Source: Chitinophagia bacterium
Lineage (GTDB): Bacteria; Bacteroidota; Bacteroidia; Chitinophagales; Chitinophagaceae
Reading direction: 5' to 3'
Assembly (NCBI GenBank): GCA_021324175.1
Contig: JAJPJP010000422.1
Coordinates: forward strand, 1 to 64,000
DNA: 64,000 nt
In this document: positions 7,952-16,518 of the stretch, piece after piece
Position numbering within the stretch: the first letter of the stretch is position 1
Layout of the letters: each line of letters begins with the position of its first letter
Translations under genes and position numbers: made by a program
Notes under the pieces: generated by a model
Seen by the model: the letters and a program-made list of their open reading frames with translations, nothing else
Told to the model about the DNA's origin: nothing
The model's database searches: none

Positions 7952-9277
7952 TTAATCGCCCCAAATCTCATCTTTACCCTGCAGCCAAGCCTTGACCAAT
8001 TCCGTCGTAACTGATTTGGGCCTTTCCAGCGGAAAACCCAACGCCCTGTCCCAGCAAAGACTCGCCATAACACCAAGAGCCCTGCTTACCCCGAATAACA
8101 CGGTATAGAACTCATACTCGACAAGGCCGTAGTGGACAAGGAGCGCACCGCTATGCGCATCGACGTTCGGCCATGGGTTTTTTATTTTCCCCAATGACTG
8201 CAGGATCGGGGGGACCGTATCATAAACATTCCATACTGTCTGAACAATCGGGTCGTCGGGCATATGTTTTTTTCCAAATTCCATCTGTGCAGAAAACCTC
8301 GGATCAGTTTTGCGCAACACCGCGTGGCCATACCCTGGAACTACTTTGCCTGCCTGAAGCGTCCGCTGAACGTATTCGGCGATCTGTTCCTTTGATGGCA
8401 GTTCCGTCTTGAGTTCATTCCGCATTTCCAAAATCCATTTGATAACTTCCTGGTTAGCGAGGCCATGAAGTGGACCCGCGAGGCCATTCATTCCCGCTGC
8501 AAAGCAGAGGTAAGGATCAGCCAGTGCCGATCCCACCAAATGAGTCGCATGCGCACTCACATTTCCGCCCTCATGGTCGGCATGTATCGTCATGTAAAGC
8601 CGCATCAGTTCTTTGAAGGTTTCATCTTCATACCCGAGCATGTGAGCGAAATTTCCAGCCCAGTCCAGGAGGCCATTTGGGTGAATGTGATCGCCGAATT
8701 TGTACTTCCGGCGATAAATGTAAGCGGCCACCCGGGGCAGGCGCGCGATCAAATCCATCGCGTCATCAAAAACAGCTTCCCAGTAATCTTTTTTATTCAT
8801 GCCCTCCGCATATTTTTTGGCGAACTGGCTTTCCGTTTGGAGGGCCATGATGGCAACCACAAACTGGGTCATGGGGTGTGTAGATAGAGGCAAAGCTTCA
8901 ATAGCCGCAAAAACATGATTTGGCACATGGCTCCTTCGTTGCAATAGCGATGTGATATGATGGACATCCTCCTCGGACGGCAATTCGCCGATCAGCATTA
9001 AATAAAAAAGTCCTTCGGGCAAAGGTTCATCTCCTTTCAGCGCCTTCGGTAATTTCTTCTGCAAATCGGGAATGGAATAGCCGCGAAAGCGGATACCTTC
9101 CTTAGCATCAAGAAGGGACGTTTCTGTGACCAGGCCGGTCATGCCGCGCATTCCCTGGTAAATTTGTGAAAGTGTGACCTCGCCGATTTTTTTATTACCA
9201 TTCTCTTTGATCATTTCCTTTATTTCCGCTGCCATTGCGTCGGACTTTGCTTTAAACCTGTCTTTTAAGATACCCAT
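7952..9277 (-). CDS. gltA: Citrate synthase, eukaryote-like (mitochondrial) type
   Basis: Condenses oxaloacetate with acetyl-CoA to citrate, the entry step of the TCA cycle. The 441-residue sequence is of the mitochondrial-like type I kind, not the E. coli hexameric kind: GMRGMTGLVTETSLLD, GIRFRGYSIP and EPLPEGLFYLM near the start. The catalytic triad is visible as H271 in GPLHGLANQE, H318 in PGYGHAVLR and D373 in NVDAHSGALL; H235 in HADHEGGN binds oxaloacetate. It appears to be transcribed alone, with 144 bp before the next minus-strand gene. I find no good TAnnTTTG box in that gap. Confidence 0.96.
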   Translation of the reverse strand: MGILKDRFKAKSDAMAAEIKEMIKENGNKKIGEVTLSQIYQGMRGMTGLVTETSLLDAKEGIRFRGYSIPDLQKKLPKALKGDEPLPEGLFYLMLIGELPSEEDVHHITSLLQRRSHVPNHVFAAIEALPLSTHPMTQFVVAIMALQTESQFAKKYAEGMNKKDYWEAVFDDAMDLIARLPRVAAYIYRRKYKFGDHIHPNGLLDWAGNFAHMLGYEDETFKELMRLYMTIHADHEGGNVSAHATHLVGSALADPYLCFAAGMNGLAGPLHGLANQEVIKWILEMRNELKTELPSKEQIAEYVQRTLQAGKVVPGYGHAVLRKTDPRFSAQMEFGKKHMPDDPIVQTVWNVYDTVPPILQSLGKIKNPWPNVDAHSGALLVHYGLVEYEFYTVLFGVSRALGVMASLCWDRALGFPLERPKSVTTELVKAWLQGKDEIWGD

Positions 9278-9421
9278 GAAGCCAATATTTAGATGATATG
9301 ATCCCGAACAAAAAGTAGTAAAGGGAATTGTCGAATAAAGTTAGGGCAATGCAGACAATATGCAAATTCGAAAAACAACGACAAACGTTCTTCTCTAGCG
9401 CGCCGATTGATCCTGTTAATT

Positions 9422-10513
9422 TTATTTGGGTGCCTTTTTGTAAAGAATAAGCGTTACGCCACTGAAGATAATGTTGGGGACCCATGCCGCCAGGATCGGC
9501 GGAAAATTTCCCTTGGTGGAAAATGTGATCGCAAACTTATCCATAACGACAAAAAGAGCCGCTGCAACAATGCCGAGCGCAAGATGCAGCCCGCTTCCGC
9601 CCCTCACCTTCCTGGAAGAAATTACGGCTCCCATGATTGTTAGTATCAGGATGGAAAACGGCGTCGAATCGCGATGATACCGCTCCACTTTGTAAATATT
9701 GAGTCCTTCGTTACCCCTGATCTCTTCTCTTTCGATATACTCCCTCAACTGGCTGGAAGTTAATTTGTCCTTCAGGTATTCGTCGTGGCCCAGCTCGTTT
9801 GGACGGATGTTAAGATTGACGCTCGAGTCCCTGGACTTCCATGCAGACTCGCGGGACCCATTCATCGTATGAGCGACAAGGTTATATAGTTTCCAATCTT
9901 TTTTTGCCGTATCCCACTGTATTCTGTCGGCGCGCAGATTAAGATAGATCTTGTTGTCCCTGACTTTCTCCATGGTGAAGCCCCCGGCCGATTTATTGGA
10001 TGTATCATAATATAGCAAGGCAACATATGTATTTGAATCTGAGCGCATGTAATAATTATCGGTCTGGCGCAGGTTCGGCTGGTAGGAACTGTTGCGGTCA
10101 ACATAGTAAGCCTGGAAATCGGTCCGGATCTTGTTTGCTTTGGGTATCCAGGTCTGGCTTGCCAGCCAGAAAATCACGGTGAGGAAAAGAGCGCCGACAA
10201 AATAAGGTTTCAGTACCCGATTGAAACGAACTCCCCCTGCAAGAATTGCAACCATTTCGGATCTGGCGGCCATTCGTGATGTAAAATAGATGACCGCGAT
10301 AAAATTCATCAACGGGAAAATCATGGAAATGATGAACGGCACAAAGCCGACATAATAGTTGGTAATGATCTTCCATGTACTCAGGCCGGAATTGACGAAG
10401 TCATCGGCTTTCTCGCTGGTATCGATGACCACGGCAATCGTTGTAATGGTAAGGATGGTAAAGAAAAAAGTAACAAAATACTTTTTCAGTATGTACCAGT
10501 CGATTATTTTCAT
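9422..10513 (-). CDS. LptG/LptF (YjgP/YjgQ) family LPS-export permease
   Basis: A six-helix inner-membrane protein of 363 residues that would form the transmembrane part of the LptB2FG transporter, which lifts LPS out of the inner membrane. The N-terminal IIDWYILKKYFVTFFFT segment, an extended hydrophobic pair to about residue 115, a soluble periplasmic beta-jellyroll of about 140 residues (RADRIQWDTAKKDWKLYN, typical LptF/G) and three C-terminal helices are evident. Whether it is the LptF or LptG paralogue cannot be decided alone. The gene stands alone on the minus strand, divergent from the first M1 peptidase. Confidence 0.86.
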   Translation of the reverse strand: MKIIDWYILKKYFVTFFFTILTITTIAVVIDTSEKADDFVNSGLSTWKIITNYYVGFVPFIISMIFPLMNFIAVIYFTSRMAARSEMVAILAGGVRFNRVLKPYFVGALFLTVIFWLASQTWIPKANKIRTDFQAYYVDRNSSYQPNLRQTDNYYMRSDSNTYVALLYYDTSNKSAGGFTMEKVRDNKIYLNLRADRIQWDTAKKDWKLYNLVAHTMNGSRESAWKSRDSSVNLNIRPNELGHDEYLKDKLTSSQLREYIEREEIRGNEGLNIYKVERYHRDSTPFSILILTIMGAVISSRKVRGGSGLHLALGIVAAALFVVMDKFAITFSTKGNFPPILAAWVPNIIFSGVTLILYKKAPK

Positions 10514-10527
10514 TTCTAATGCGATCG

Positions 10528-10535
10528 CAAAGCTA
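10528..10535 (-). promoter_or_regulatory. Candidate -7 element for the LptG-like gene (TAGCTTTG)
   Basis: TAGCTTTG on the minus strand, 15 nt before the start at 10513, fits TAnnTTTG. No TTTG or TTG lies at the right distance upstream, so confidence is limited. Confidence 0.35.
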
Positions 10536-10664
10536 AAAAGAAATCGCCAGAGGTTCCTTGTAGAATTAACAAAGGAAATGTTTAAATCGCCCCCATCTAA
10601 GCCCGATCACTGATTTTGGCTTTCCTTTTATCAAATTCCTTACGTTAAAATTACCTTCTCACAA

Positions 10665-10672
10665 TATCTTTG
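10665..10672 (+). promoter_or_regulatory. Candidate -7 element for the first M1 peptidase (TATCTTTG)
   Basis: TATCTTTG fits the Bacteroidota -7 consensus and lies 46 nt before the ATG at 10719, giving a leader of about 40 nt. The -33 box is not recognisable. The rest of the 205-bp divergent gap holds nothing else I can identify. Confidence 0.45.
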
Positions 10673-10718
10673 CTCTTTTTGCGACGATTGACCGGCCGAT
10701 GCCCCAAATTTATGTAAC

Positions 10719-12656
10719 ATGACAAAGCTTTTTTTAATTCCCATTGCCATTCTCTTATTTGGTGTTCGCCTTTATGCACAAGGAAATTATGACCAGCATG
10801 AAGCATTCGCACCGATATTTTATCCTTCCTATGGTGATGATGTTCGCTCGGCCGCTGGGAGTGCCGGGCCAAAATACTGGCAAAACAGCGCAGACTACAA
10901 GATTATTGCTTCGCTTGATACCACTAATAAGTCCCTCACCGGAGCAGTAACCATTAACTACAAGAACAACAGTCCCGAAAAGCTCCCATTCGTCTGGCTT
11001 CAGCTTGACCAGAATATTTATCGTCAGGATTCGCGCTCAGTCGCAGCGACTGCAATCAGCGGCGGTCGTTGGGCTAATCGGAACTTTGACGGCGGTTATA
11101 CTATTAAATCAGTAAAAGTGATATATGGAGGAAAGGAAACCGATGCGGACTACCTGGTCAGTGACACGCGCATGGAAATTAAACTAAGCAGGCCGATCCG
11201 CGCATATGGCGACTCTATGGAATTCAAGATTGAATATTCATTTCAGATCCCCGAATATGGAACGGATCGCATGGGCAGGCAAAATACCAAAAATGGCTTG
11301 ATCTATGAGATCGCCCAGTGGTACCCGAGGATGTGCGTCTTTGATAACGTCATGGGATGGAACACTCTCCCCTATCTGGGCCAGGGAGAATTTTACCTGG
11401 AATACGGCAACCTGGAGTACAGCATTACGGCACCTGCGGACATGATCGTTGTGGGTTCCGGTGAGCTTCTAAATCCGTCTGAAGTACTCACTTCGCAGCA
11501 AATCGCCAGGCTCAAAGAAGCCCGGGAAAGCGATAAAACCGTTACGATTCGTTCCGAATCAGAAGTCAACGACAAGAATTCCCGACCCGCAAAAGATAAG
11601 CTGACCTGGAGATTCAAAATAGTTAATGCCCGTGACGTGGCGTTTGCAGCGTCTACCGCGTTCGTATGGGACGCAGCGCGCATCAATCTGCCCAGCGGAA
11701 AAAAATCGCTGGCCATGTCGGTTTACCCCGTAGAATCGGCTAAGGAAAAAGGTTGGAAGCGCGCCACGGAATTTGTCAAAGGCGCTATTGAGCACTATTC
11801 AAAACAATGGTACGAGTTCCCTTACCCTGCTGCAACAAACGTTGCAGGCATTGTTAATGGAATGGAGTACCCAGGCATTGTTTTTTGTTCCTCCCGCGCG
11901 CAGGGCGGCGGCCTTTGGGGCGTGACAAGCCATGAATTCGGTCATACTTGGTTTCCGATGATTGTGGGCAGCAACGAACGTAAATACCCCTGGATGGATG
12001 AAGGTTTTAATACGTTCATCAATTCGGTGGCAGATAAAGCATTCAATAATGGAGAATTTGAAAACAAGAACAATAATCTCCACCAGGCGGCGGGGTTCAT
12101 ATTCGGCGCCAACAGCGAGAGTATTATGACAATACCCGACGTCACTTCTCCAAATAACCTGGGCCTCGACGCATACTTCAAGCCTTCAGTCGGGCTGCAA
12201 TTACTTCGATACGAAATCCTTGGACAGGACAGGTTCGACGCTGCATTTAGGTATTACATCAACAACTGGGCTTACAAACATCCAACGCCCTGGGATTTTT
12301 TCCACGCAATAGAAAATGCAAGTGGGGAAACCCTGGATTGGTTCTGGCGCGGATGGTTCCTGTATAACTGGAAACTCGACCAGGCTGTAAAGGGGGTGGA
12401 ATACAAGGGCAACGACTCCACAAATGGAGCAATCATCACCATTGCGAACCTAGAAAAGCTGCCCATGCCCGTTACGATTGAAGTGAAGCAGGCAAACGGT
12501 AAGGACGACCGCATCAAGCTGCCTGTTGAAATTTGGGAACATGGCAGCACCTGGAAGTTCCATTACCCATCGACGGACAAAATTACCGAGGTGATCATCG
12601 ATCCCGACAAAGTTCTGCCGGATATTGATGAGTCCAACAATACCTGGAAGCCATAA
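10719..12656 (+). CDS. Secreted M1-family zinc aminopeptidase
   Basis: A 645-residue metallopeptidase with a signal peptide ([20 protein letters not shown], cut before QGNYD). An N-terminal beta-saddle domain (about 50-330) precedes the thermolysin-like catalytic domain with GMEYPG at 381-386 (equivalent of the GAMEN substrate-binding loop), zinc ligands HEFGH at 405-409 and E428 in WMDEGF, and a downstream Tyr-rich helical segment. The C-terminal 100 residues are beta-rich. It should trim peptides in the periplasm or outside the cell. A second, diverged M1 enzyme lies 4 kb away (16519-18477). Its 3' end faces tgt with a 21-bp gap. Confidence 0.93.
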   Translation: MTKLFLIPIAILLFGVRLYAQGNYDQHEAFAPIFYPSYGDDVRSAAGSAGPKYWQNSADYKIIASLDTTNKSLTGAVTINYKNNSPEKLPFVWLQLDQNIYRQDSRSVAATAISGGRWANRNFDGGYTIKSVKVIYGGKETDADYLVSDTRMEIKLSRPIRAYGDSMEFKIEYSFQIPEYGTDRMGRQNTKNGLIYEIAQWYPRMCVFDNVMGWNTLPYLGQGEFYLEYGNLEYSITAPADMIVVGSGELLNPSEVLTSQQIARLKEARESDKTVTIRSESEVNDKNSRPAKDKLTWRFKIVNARDVAFAASTAFVWDAARINLPSGKKSLAMSVYPVESAKEKGWKRATEFVKGAIEHYSKQWYEFPYPAATNVAGIVNGMEYPGIVFCSSRAQGGGLWGVTSHEFGHTWFPMIVGSNERKYPWMDEGFNTFINSVADKAFNNGEFENKNNNLHQAAGFIFGANSESIMTIPDVTSPNNLGLDAYFKPSVGLQLLRYEILGQDRFDAAFRYYINNWAYKHPTPWDFFHAIENASGETLDWFWRGWFLYNWKLDQAVKGVEYKGNDSTNGAIITIANLEKLPMPVTIEVKQANGKDDRIKLPVEIWEHGSTWKFHYPSTDKITEVIIDPDKVLPDIDESNNTWKP

Positions 12657-12677
12657 CTTGATTGAATGGATTTGCGT

Positions 12678-13817
12678 TTAAAGCCTTTGTTGAAGGATGC
12701 TGATTTGATCTTTCTTCCACTGGGAAAAGTCGCCGTAAAATATGTGGGCGCGAGCGGCTGCCATCAGGTGGCTATAAAACGCAAGGTTGTGGACGCTGGC
12801 GATCGTCAGGCCAAGGATTTCCCCTGACTTCAGCAGGTGCCGCAGGTAGGCTTTGGAGTATTTATTGCTGAACACGCATTCAATTCCTTCATCTATTGGA
12901 GAAAAATCGCTTTCCCATTTTTTATTATCAACGTTGATCACGCCCTTCGACGTAAACAACATGGCATTTCTTCCATTCCGGGTAGGCATAACGCAGTCAA
13001 ACATGTCGATGCCCAACGCGACGCATTCCAGCAGGTTCCAGGGCGTGCCCACTCCCATTAAATAACGCGGCTTGTTTGCAGGAAGAATGCGGCAACAGAT
13101 GTCGCACATCTCGTACATGATTTCTGCAGGTTCCCCAACGCTTAACCCGCCAATAGCGTTTCCCGGGGCATCCAGAGACGACACAAATTGGGCGGAAGCA
13201 TTTCGAAGGTCACGGTATGTGCTTCCCTGTACGATCGGGAATAAATTTTGGCTGTAACCATAGGGGCTTTGTGTTTGATTGAATTGTGCAAGGCAACGCT
13301 GAAGCCACCGGTGCGTAAGATGCAACGAAGCGGCTGCCTGGTCATATTCACAGGGATAAGGCGTGCATTCGTCAAATGCCATCATGATGTCAGCGCCGAT
13401 AATCCGCTGGATATCCACAACTTTTTCGGGCGTAAAAATATGTTTGGATCCGTCGATATGGGACTGGAATGTCACCCCTTCTTCCTGAAGTTTTCGGCTC
13501 CCCGATAGTGAAAAAACCTGGTATCCGCCGCTGTCTGTTAGTAAAGGCCGGTCCCAACCCATAAAACGATGCAGCCCCCCCACAACCGACAGCACTTCGG
13601 TCCCCGGTCGCAGGAATAGATGATAGGCGTTGGCGAGAATGATTTGCGCGTGAACATATTCAGCCAGCTGTTGCTGAGTTACTGCTTTTACGCTTCCCAC
13701 TGTCCCAACGGGCATGAATACCGGTGTATCAAACGCGCCGTGATCTGTCAGTACCCGGCCCGCCCTGGCGTTGGATTTCGCGTCGCTGTGCTCCAATTCA
13801 AATTGCAAAACTGCCAT
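12678..13817 (-). CDS. tgt: tRNA-guanine(34) transglycosylase, zinc ligands partly missing
   Basis: Tgt swaps guanine-34 for preQ1 in tRNAs with GUN anticodons, the first tRNA-bound step of queuosine synthesis. The ATG at 13817 is preferred to an upstream TTG. The 379-residue protein has PVFMPVGTVGSVKAV, LTDSGGYQVFSLSG, the nucleophile Asp in MFDCVMPTRNGRNAM, and GGLSVGE. In the classical zinc site (CxCxxC...H) only the middle Cys and the late His appear: the segment reads IECVFSNKYSKAYLRHL, with Ile and Ser at the other Cys positions. The late His is in SVHNLAFY. QueA, the next enzyme of the pathway, is encoded at 53625-54860. Confidence 0.93.
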   Translation of the reverse strand: MAVLQFELEHSDAKSNARAGRVLTDHGAFDTPVFMPVGTVGSVKAVTQQQLAEYVHAQIILANAYHLFLRPGTEVLSVVGGLHRFMGWDRPLLTDSGGYQVFSLSGSRKLQEEGVTFQSHIDGSKHIFTPEKVVDIQRIIGADIMMAFDECTPYPCEYDQAAASLHLTHRWLQRCLAQFNQTQSPYGYSQNLFPIVQGSTYRDLRNASAQFVSSLDAPGNAIGGLSVGEPAEIMYEMCDICCRILPANKPRYLMGVGTPWNLLECVALGIDMFDCVMPTRNGRNAMLFTSKGVINVDNKKWESDFSPIDEGIECVFSNKYSKAYLRHLLKSGEILGLTIASVHNLAFYSHLMAAARAHIFYGDFSQWKKDQISILQQRL

Positions 13818-13971
13818 CGTTGAAGACAATTAAACCGACGCAAGATACACTCGATGCGAATATCCCGAATCCCCGTCTTAATTGACATTTGTGCATATGT
13901 GCTTAAATATTAGCCCTGCGTTTTCATTATTTTCGCGAATCCATCAACCCCAAGCACCTGAACAAACAATT

Positions 13972-15105
13972 ATGGAAACGTTTTTCGCTCGTGTGACATG
14001 GCAGGAAATCCTATTTGGCGCGTTCTGTTTTGTAATCCTGATTCAACTCTTCTATTACGGCTGGTTTTTCAGTCGCCTTGCTTTTTTTAAGTCCGCTCCA
14101 AAGGAAAAATCGCAGCAACATCCGGTCAGCGTAATTATTTGCGCCAAGGACGAAGCCGGAAAACTCGCAGCGAACCTCCCCGGGTCACTGGTACAGTCTT
14201 ATCCGTCTACCCATGAGATTATCGTCGTCAACCATACCAGCCAGGATGACACAAGGTATTTACTCGAAGAACTGAAAAAGACGTTCAAAGATCTGCACAT
14301 CGTTAACCTCCAGCAGGATGCCATAGGTATTCCCGGAAAGAAATATCCATTGTCAGTCGGAATTAAAGAGGCGAAATACGAGATCGTCTTGCTTACAGAC
14401 GCTGATTGCGTGCCGGCAAGCGAGTTCTGGATCGAAAAAATGCAGGAAGCGTACCGGGACGGTATTGAAGTGGTGCTCGGCTATGGGGCCTATCATAAGA
14501 AACCCGGCATCCTCAATAAACTGATTCGGTTTGAAACATTCCACGCGGCACTGCAATATTTTTCCTATGCGCTCGCCGGAACGCCCTACATGGGCGTGGG
14601 AAGAAATCTCTCTTATAAAAAGGAGTTGTTCTTCCGGAATAAAGGATTTTCGTCGATTAACCACCTCCCCGGCGGGGACGACGATCTCTTTATTAACAAA
14701 GTCGCCAATCACAAGAATACGGCCATCGTCGTCGACCCGGAAACCTTTACATTGTCGGAAGCGAAAAAGACATTTGGCGCCTGGTTTAACCAGAAAGCCC
14801 GTCACTACAGCGCTGCCAGGTTTTATAAATTCAAGCACAAATTCCTGCTTGGGCTCTATTCATTCACGCAGTTCTGCCTTTATCCACTTTTCGTGTTGTC
14901 CATCTTATATTACAATTGGGCATTTGCACTCATTGCATTCGCAGTCCGATTTCTGGCCCAGGCCCTCATTTATTTCAAAACCATGAAAAAACTGAATGAA
15001 AAAGACCTCTTTGCGTGGTGGTGGCTGCTTGATCTCTGGATGTTTCTTTACTACCTGATTTTTGTGCCTGCACTATGGAAAAAACCCCGCCCCAGTTGGA
15101 ATTGA
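13972..15105 (+). CDS. Membrane-anchored family 2 glycosyltransferase
   Basis: A 377-residue inner-membrane glycosyltransferase with its active site on the cytoplasmic side. The start at 13972 is preferred to 13882 because it gives METFFARVTWQEILF directly before the first membrane helix. After that helix (about 10-37) comes the GT-A domain: VSVIICAKDEAGKL, EIIVVNHTSQDDT, the metal-binding LTDADCVP and the later GGDDDLF motif (QxxRW-like region KARHYSAARF). Three C-terminal membrane segments follow (YSFTQFCLYPLFVLSILYY onward). The product cannot be assigned; an envelope or exopolysaccharide sugar is likely. Its end overlaps rsmG by 31 bp, so the two are co-transcribed. Confidence 0.86.
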   Translation: METFFARVTWQEILFGAFCFVILIQLFYYGWFFSRLAFFKSAPKEKSQQHPVSVIICAKDEAGKLAANLPGSLVQSYPSTHEIIVVNHTSQDDTRYLLEELKKTFKDLHIVNLQQDAIGIPGKKYPLSVGIKEAKYEIVLLTDADCVPASEFWIEKMQEAYRDGIEVVLGYGAYHKKPGILNKLIRFETFHAALQYFSYALAGTPYMGVGRNLSYKKELFFRNKGFSSINHLPGGDDDLFINKVANHKNTAIVVDPETFTLSEAKKTFGAWFNQKARHYSAARFYKFKHKFLLGLYSFTQFCLYPLFVLSILYYNWAFALIAFAVRFLAQALIYFKTMKKLNEKDLFAWWWLLDLWMFLYYLIFVPALWKKPRPSWN

Positions 15106-15725
15106 TCAACCGGTTCCTCCCGGACCTGTCGGCGAGACAAAAGGAGCAATTTGCCTCTTTGGGCAGGCTCTATGAAATTTGGAACGCCAGGATAAATCTG
15201 GTTTCACGGGCAGATATTTCCAACCTTTACGAAAAGCATGTTCTCCATTCTCTGGGCATCGCCATGACGTTTAAGATTCCGGCCGGGTATCGCGTCATCG
15301 ACATCGGGACTGGTGGCGGCTTCCCCGGCATACCTCTCGCGATTTTTTTTCCTGACGCCAACTTTCTTCTGGTTGACAGCATCGGTAAAAAGATTCGGGC
15401 GGTCTCGGAAATTTCGGAATCGATAGGCTTGACAAATGTAACCACTATGCAGACCAGGGTCGAGCACATTCAAAAGCAATACTTTGACCTGGCCGTGTCC
15501 CGGGCAGTCGCATCCCTGAAGACGCTTTGGCTATGGACAAAGCCGCTCTTACACCGCACCCAGTTCAATGCCGGAAAAGGCCGTACACCCGCTCTCATTT
15601 GCCTGAAGGGCGGAAACCTTGATAATGAAATCCGGGAAAGTCGTCTTGATCCTGACATAACGCCGCTGGAAAGGTTTATCCCCCTGGCCTATTTCCACGA
15701 CAAATTTGTATTGTCAATCATTTAA
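15075..15725 (+). CDS. rsmG: 16S rRNA (guanine-N7)-methyltransferase
   Basis: RsmG methylates N7 of G527 in 16S rRNA using S-adenosylmethionine. The 216-residue protein has the family N-terminal helix LYEIWNARINLVSRAD, LYEKHVLHSL, the SAM-binding VIDIGTGGGFPGIPLAI, LVDSIGKKIRAV, and VSRAVASLKTL. Length is normal. The start lies inside the glycosyltransferase gene in another frame. Loss of RsmG is a known route to low-level streptomycin resistance. The gene is intact here. Confidence 0.95.
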   Translation: MEKTPPQLELINRFLPDLSARQKEQFASLGRLYEIWNARINLVSRADISNLYEKHVLHSLGIAMTFKIPAGYRVIDIGTGGGFPGIPLAIFFPDANFLLVDSIGKKIRAVSEISESIGLTNVTTMQTRVEHIQKQYFDLAVSRAVASLKTLWLWTKPLLHRTQFNAGKGRTPALICLKGGNLDNEIRESRLDPDITPLERFIPLAYFHDKFVLSII

Positions 15726-15746
15726 CCGAGCATCGTTTTTTGCCCG

Positions 15747-15772
15747 AAGTACCACAAAGTGGTATTTTTTTT
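15747..15772 (+). terminator. Inverted repeat with T-run after rsmG
   Basis: TACCAC-AAA-GTGGTA (15750-15764), extendable by two outer A-T pairs across a G-T wobble, is followed by a run of T. It lies 24 nt past the rsmG stop and can act as a rho-independent terminator. A near-identical inverted repeat without the T-run occurs at 16334-16353, on the other side of the decayed response regulator, so it may instead be a regulatory site or repeat. Confidence 0.5.
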
Positions 15773-15799
15773 AAGCCAAATGATCCTCAACTTTGCCCG

Positions 15800-16313
15800 A
15801 TGGCTATACAAGTCTGCATTGTCGACGACAACCAGGACATTCGCTCGGCGCTTGAAGAACTCATTTCGATGTCGGATGGATACCGCCTGTGCGGAAGTTT
15901 TTCTTCATCGGAAGAAGCTGTTCAAAAAATTCCGCTTTTGAATCCGAGCGTTGTCCTGATGGACATCAACCTGGGCGAAAGCGGCAATGGCATTGATTGC
16001 GTGAAAAAGCTCAAAGAAAAGAATCCCGAAATTCTAATTATGATGGAGCAGCCAGATCGCGCGAAAAGTTGTTGCCGCCTTCCGTAACAGGCCGGCACCG
16101 CAAGAGGAAATCGCTCCGAGAAAGCCGTTGAGCATCCTTTCGAAAAGGGAAAACGAAATCCTTGAGCTACTATCCAAGGGATTGATCTAAAAAGAAATTG
16201 CTGCAAAGCTCTACATTGATTCGGAAACGGTGCGCAAGCACGTCTATCATATATATGAAAAGCTCCACGTCAACAATAAGGTAGAAGCAATCAACAAATT
16301 CTATGGTCGCTAA
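15800..16313 (+). pseudogene. LuxR/NarL-type response regulator, broken by deletion-frameshift and stop
   Basis: The reading frame from ATG 15800 gives a good receiver start (IQVCIVDDNQDIRSALEEL with the acidic pair; phospho-acceptor Asp in VVLMDINLGESGNGID) up to NPEILIMM near 16043. From there the match jumps to a different frame, SSQIARKVVAAFRNRP, the usual linker of this family, so about 30 codons of the receiver (Thr/Ser and Lys switch region) are missing and the frame has shifted. The following LuxR HTH (LSKRENEILELLSKGLI, then KEIAAKLYIDSETVRKHV) is interrupted by TAA at 16188-16190, where relatives have Tyr or Phe. The gene ends at TAA 16311-16313. Two independent lesions make sequencing error unlikely. 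No histidine kinase is adjacent. Confidence 0.85.
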
Positions 16314-16333
16314 AAAGCCTTATTCGGAGACAA

Positions 16334-16353
16334 AATACCACAAAAGTGGTATT
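16334..16353. repeat. Perfect inverted repeat, second copy flanking the response-regulator remnant
   Basis: AATACCAC-AAAA-GTGGTATT, 8-bp arms with a 4-nt loop. It matches the repeat at 15750-15764 (TACCAC-AAA-GTGGTA), so the remnant regulator gene is bracketed by the same palindrome. There is no T-run, so it is not a terminator. It could be an operator, a remnant of an element, or a former promoter site of the next regulator or its target. Confidence 0.65.
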
Positions 16354-16479
16354 GCAAGTGATGGTCGTCCATTCTAACTTCGTTGTGTTGTTTATTTCAA
16401 ATCAATCATCCGACTTTACCGAAAACACTGTGCCTGGGACAAATCGCAGCATCTAGTCCTTATCTTTAGCAATATAAAT

Positions 16480-16505
16480 AAGGTCACGCCGAGAGGGAGT
16501 GACTT
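16480..16505 (-). terminator. Weak terminator after the second M1 peptidase
   Basis: GTCAC (16483-16487) pairs with GTGAC (16499-16503), with A-T pairs flanking. On the minus strand the hairpin lies just past the stop at 16519 and is followed by a T-rich stretch. The rest of the 205-bp gap (16314-16518) holds the inverted repeat at 16334-16353 and nothing else I recognise. Confidence 0.4.
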
Positions 16506-16518
16506 TATGATTTGTGGG

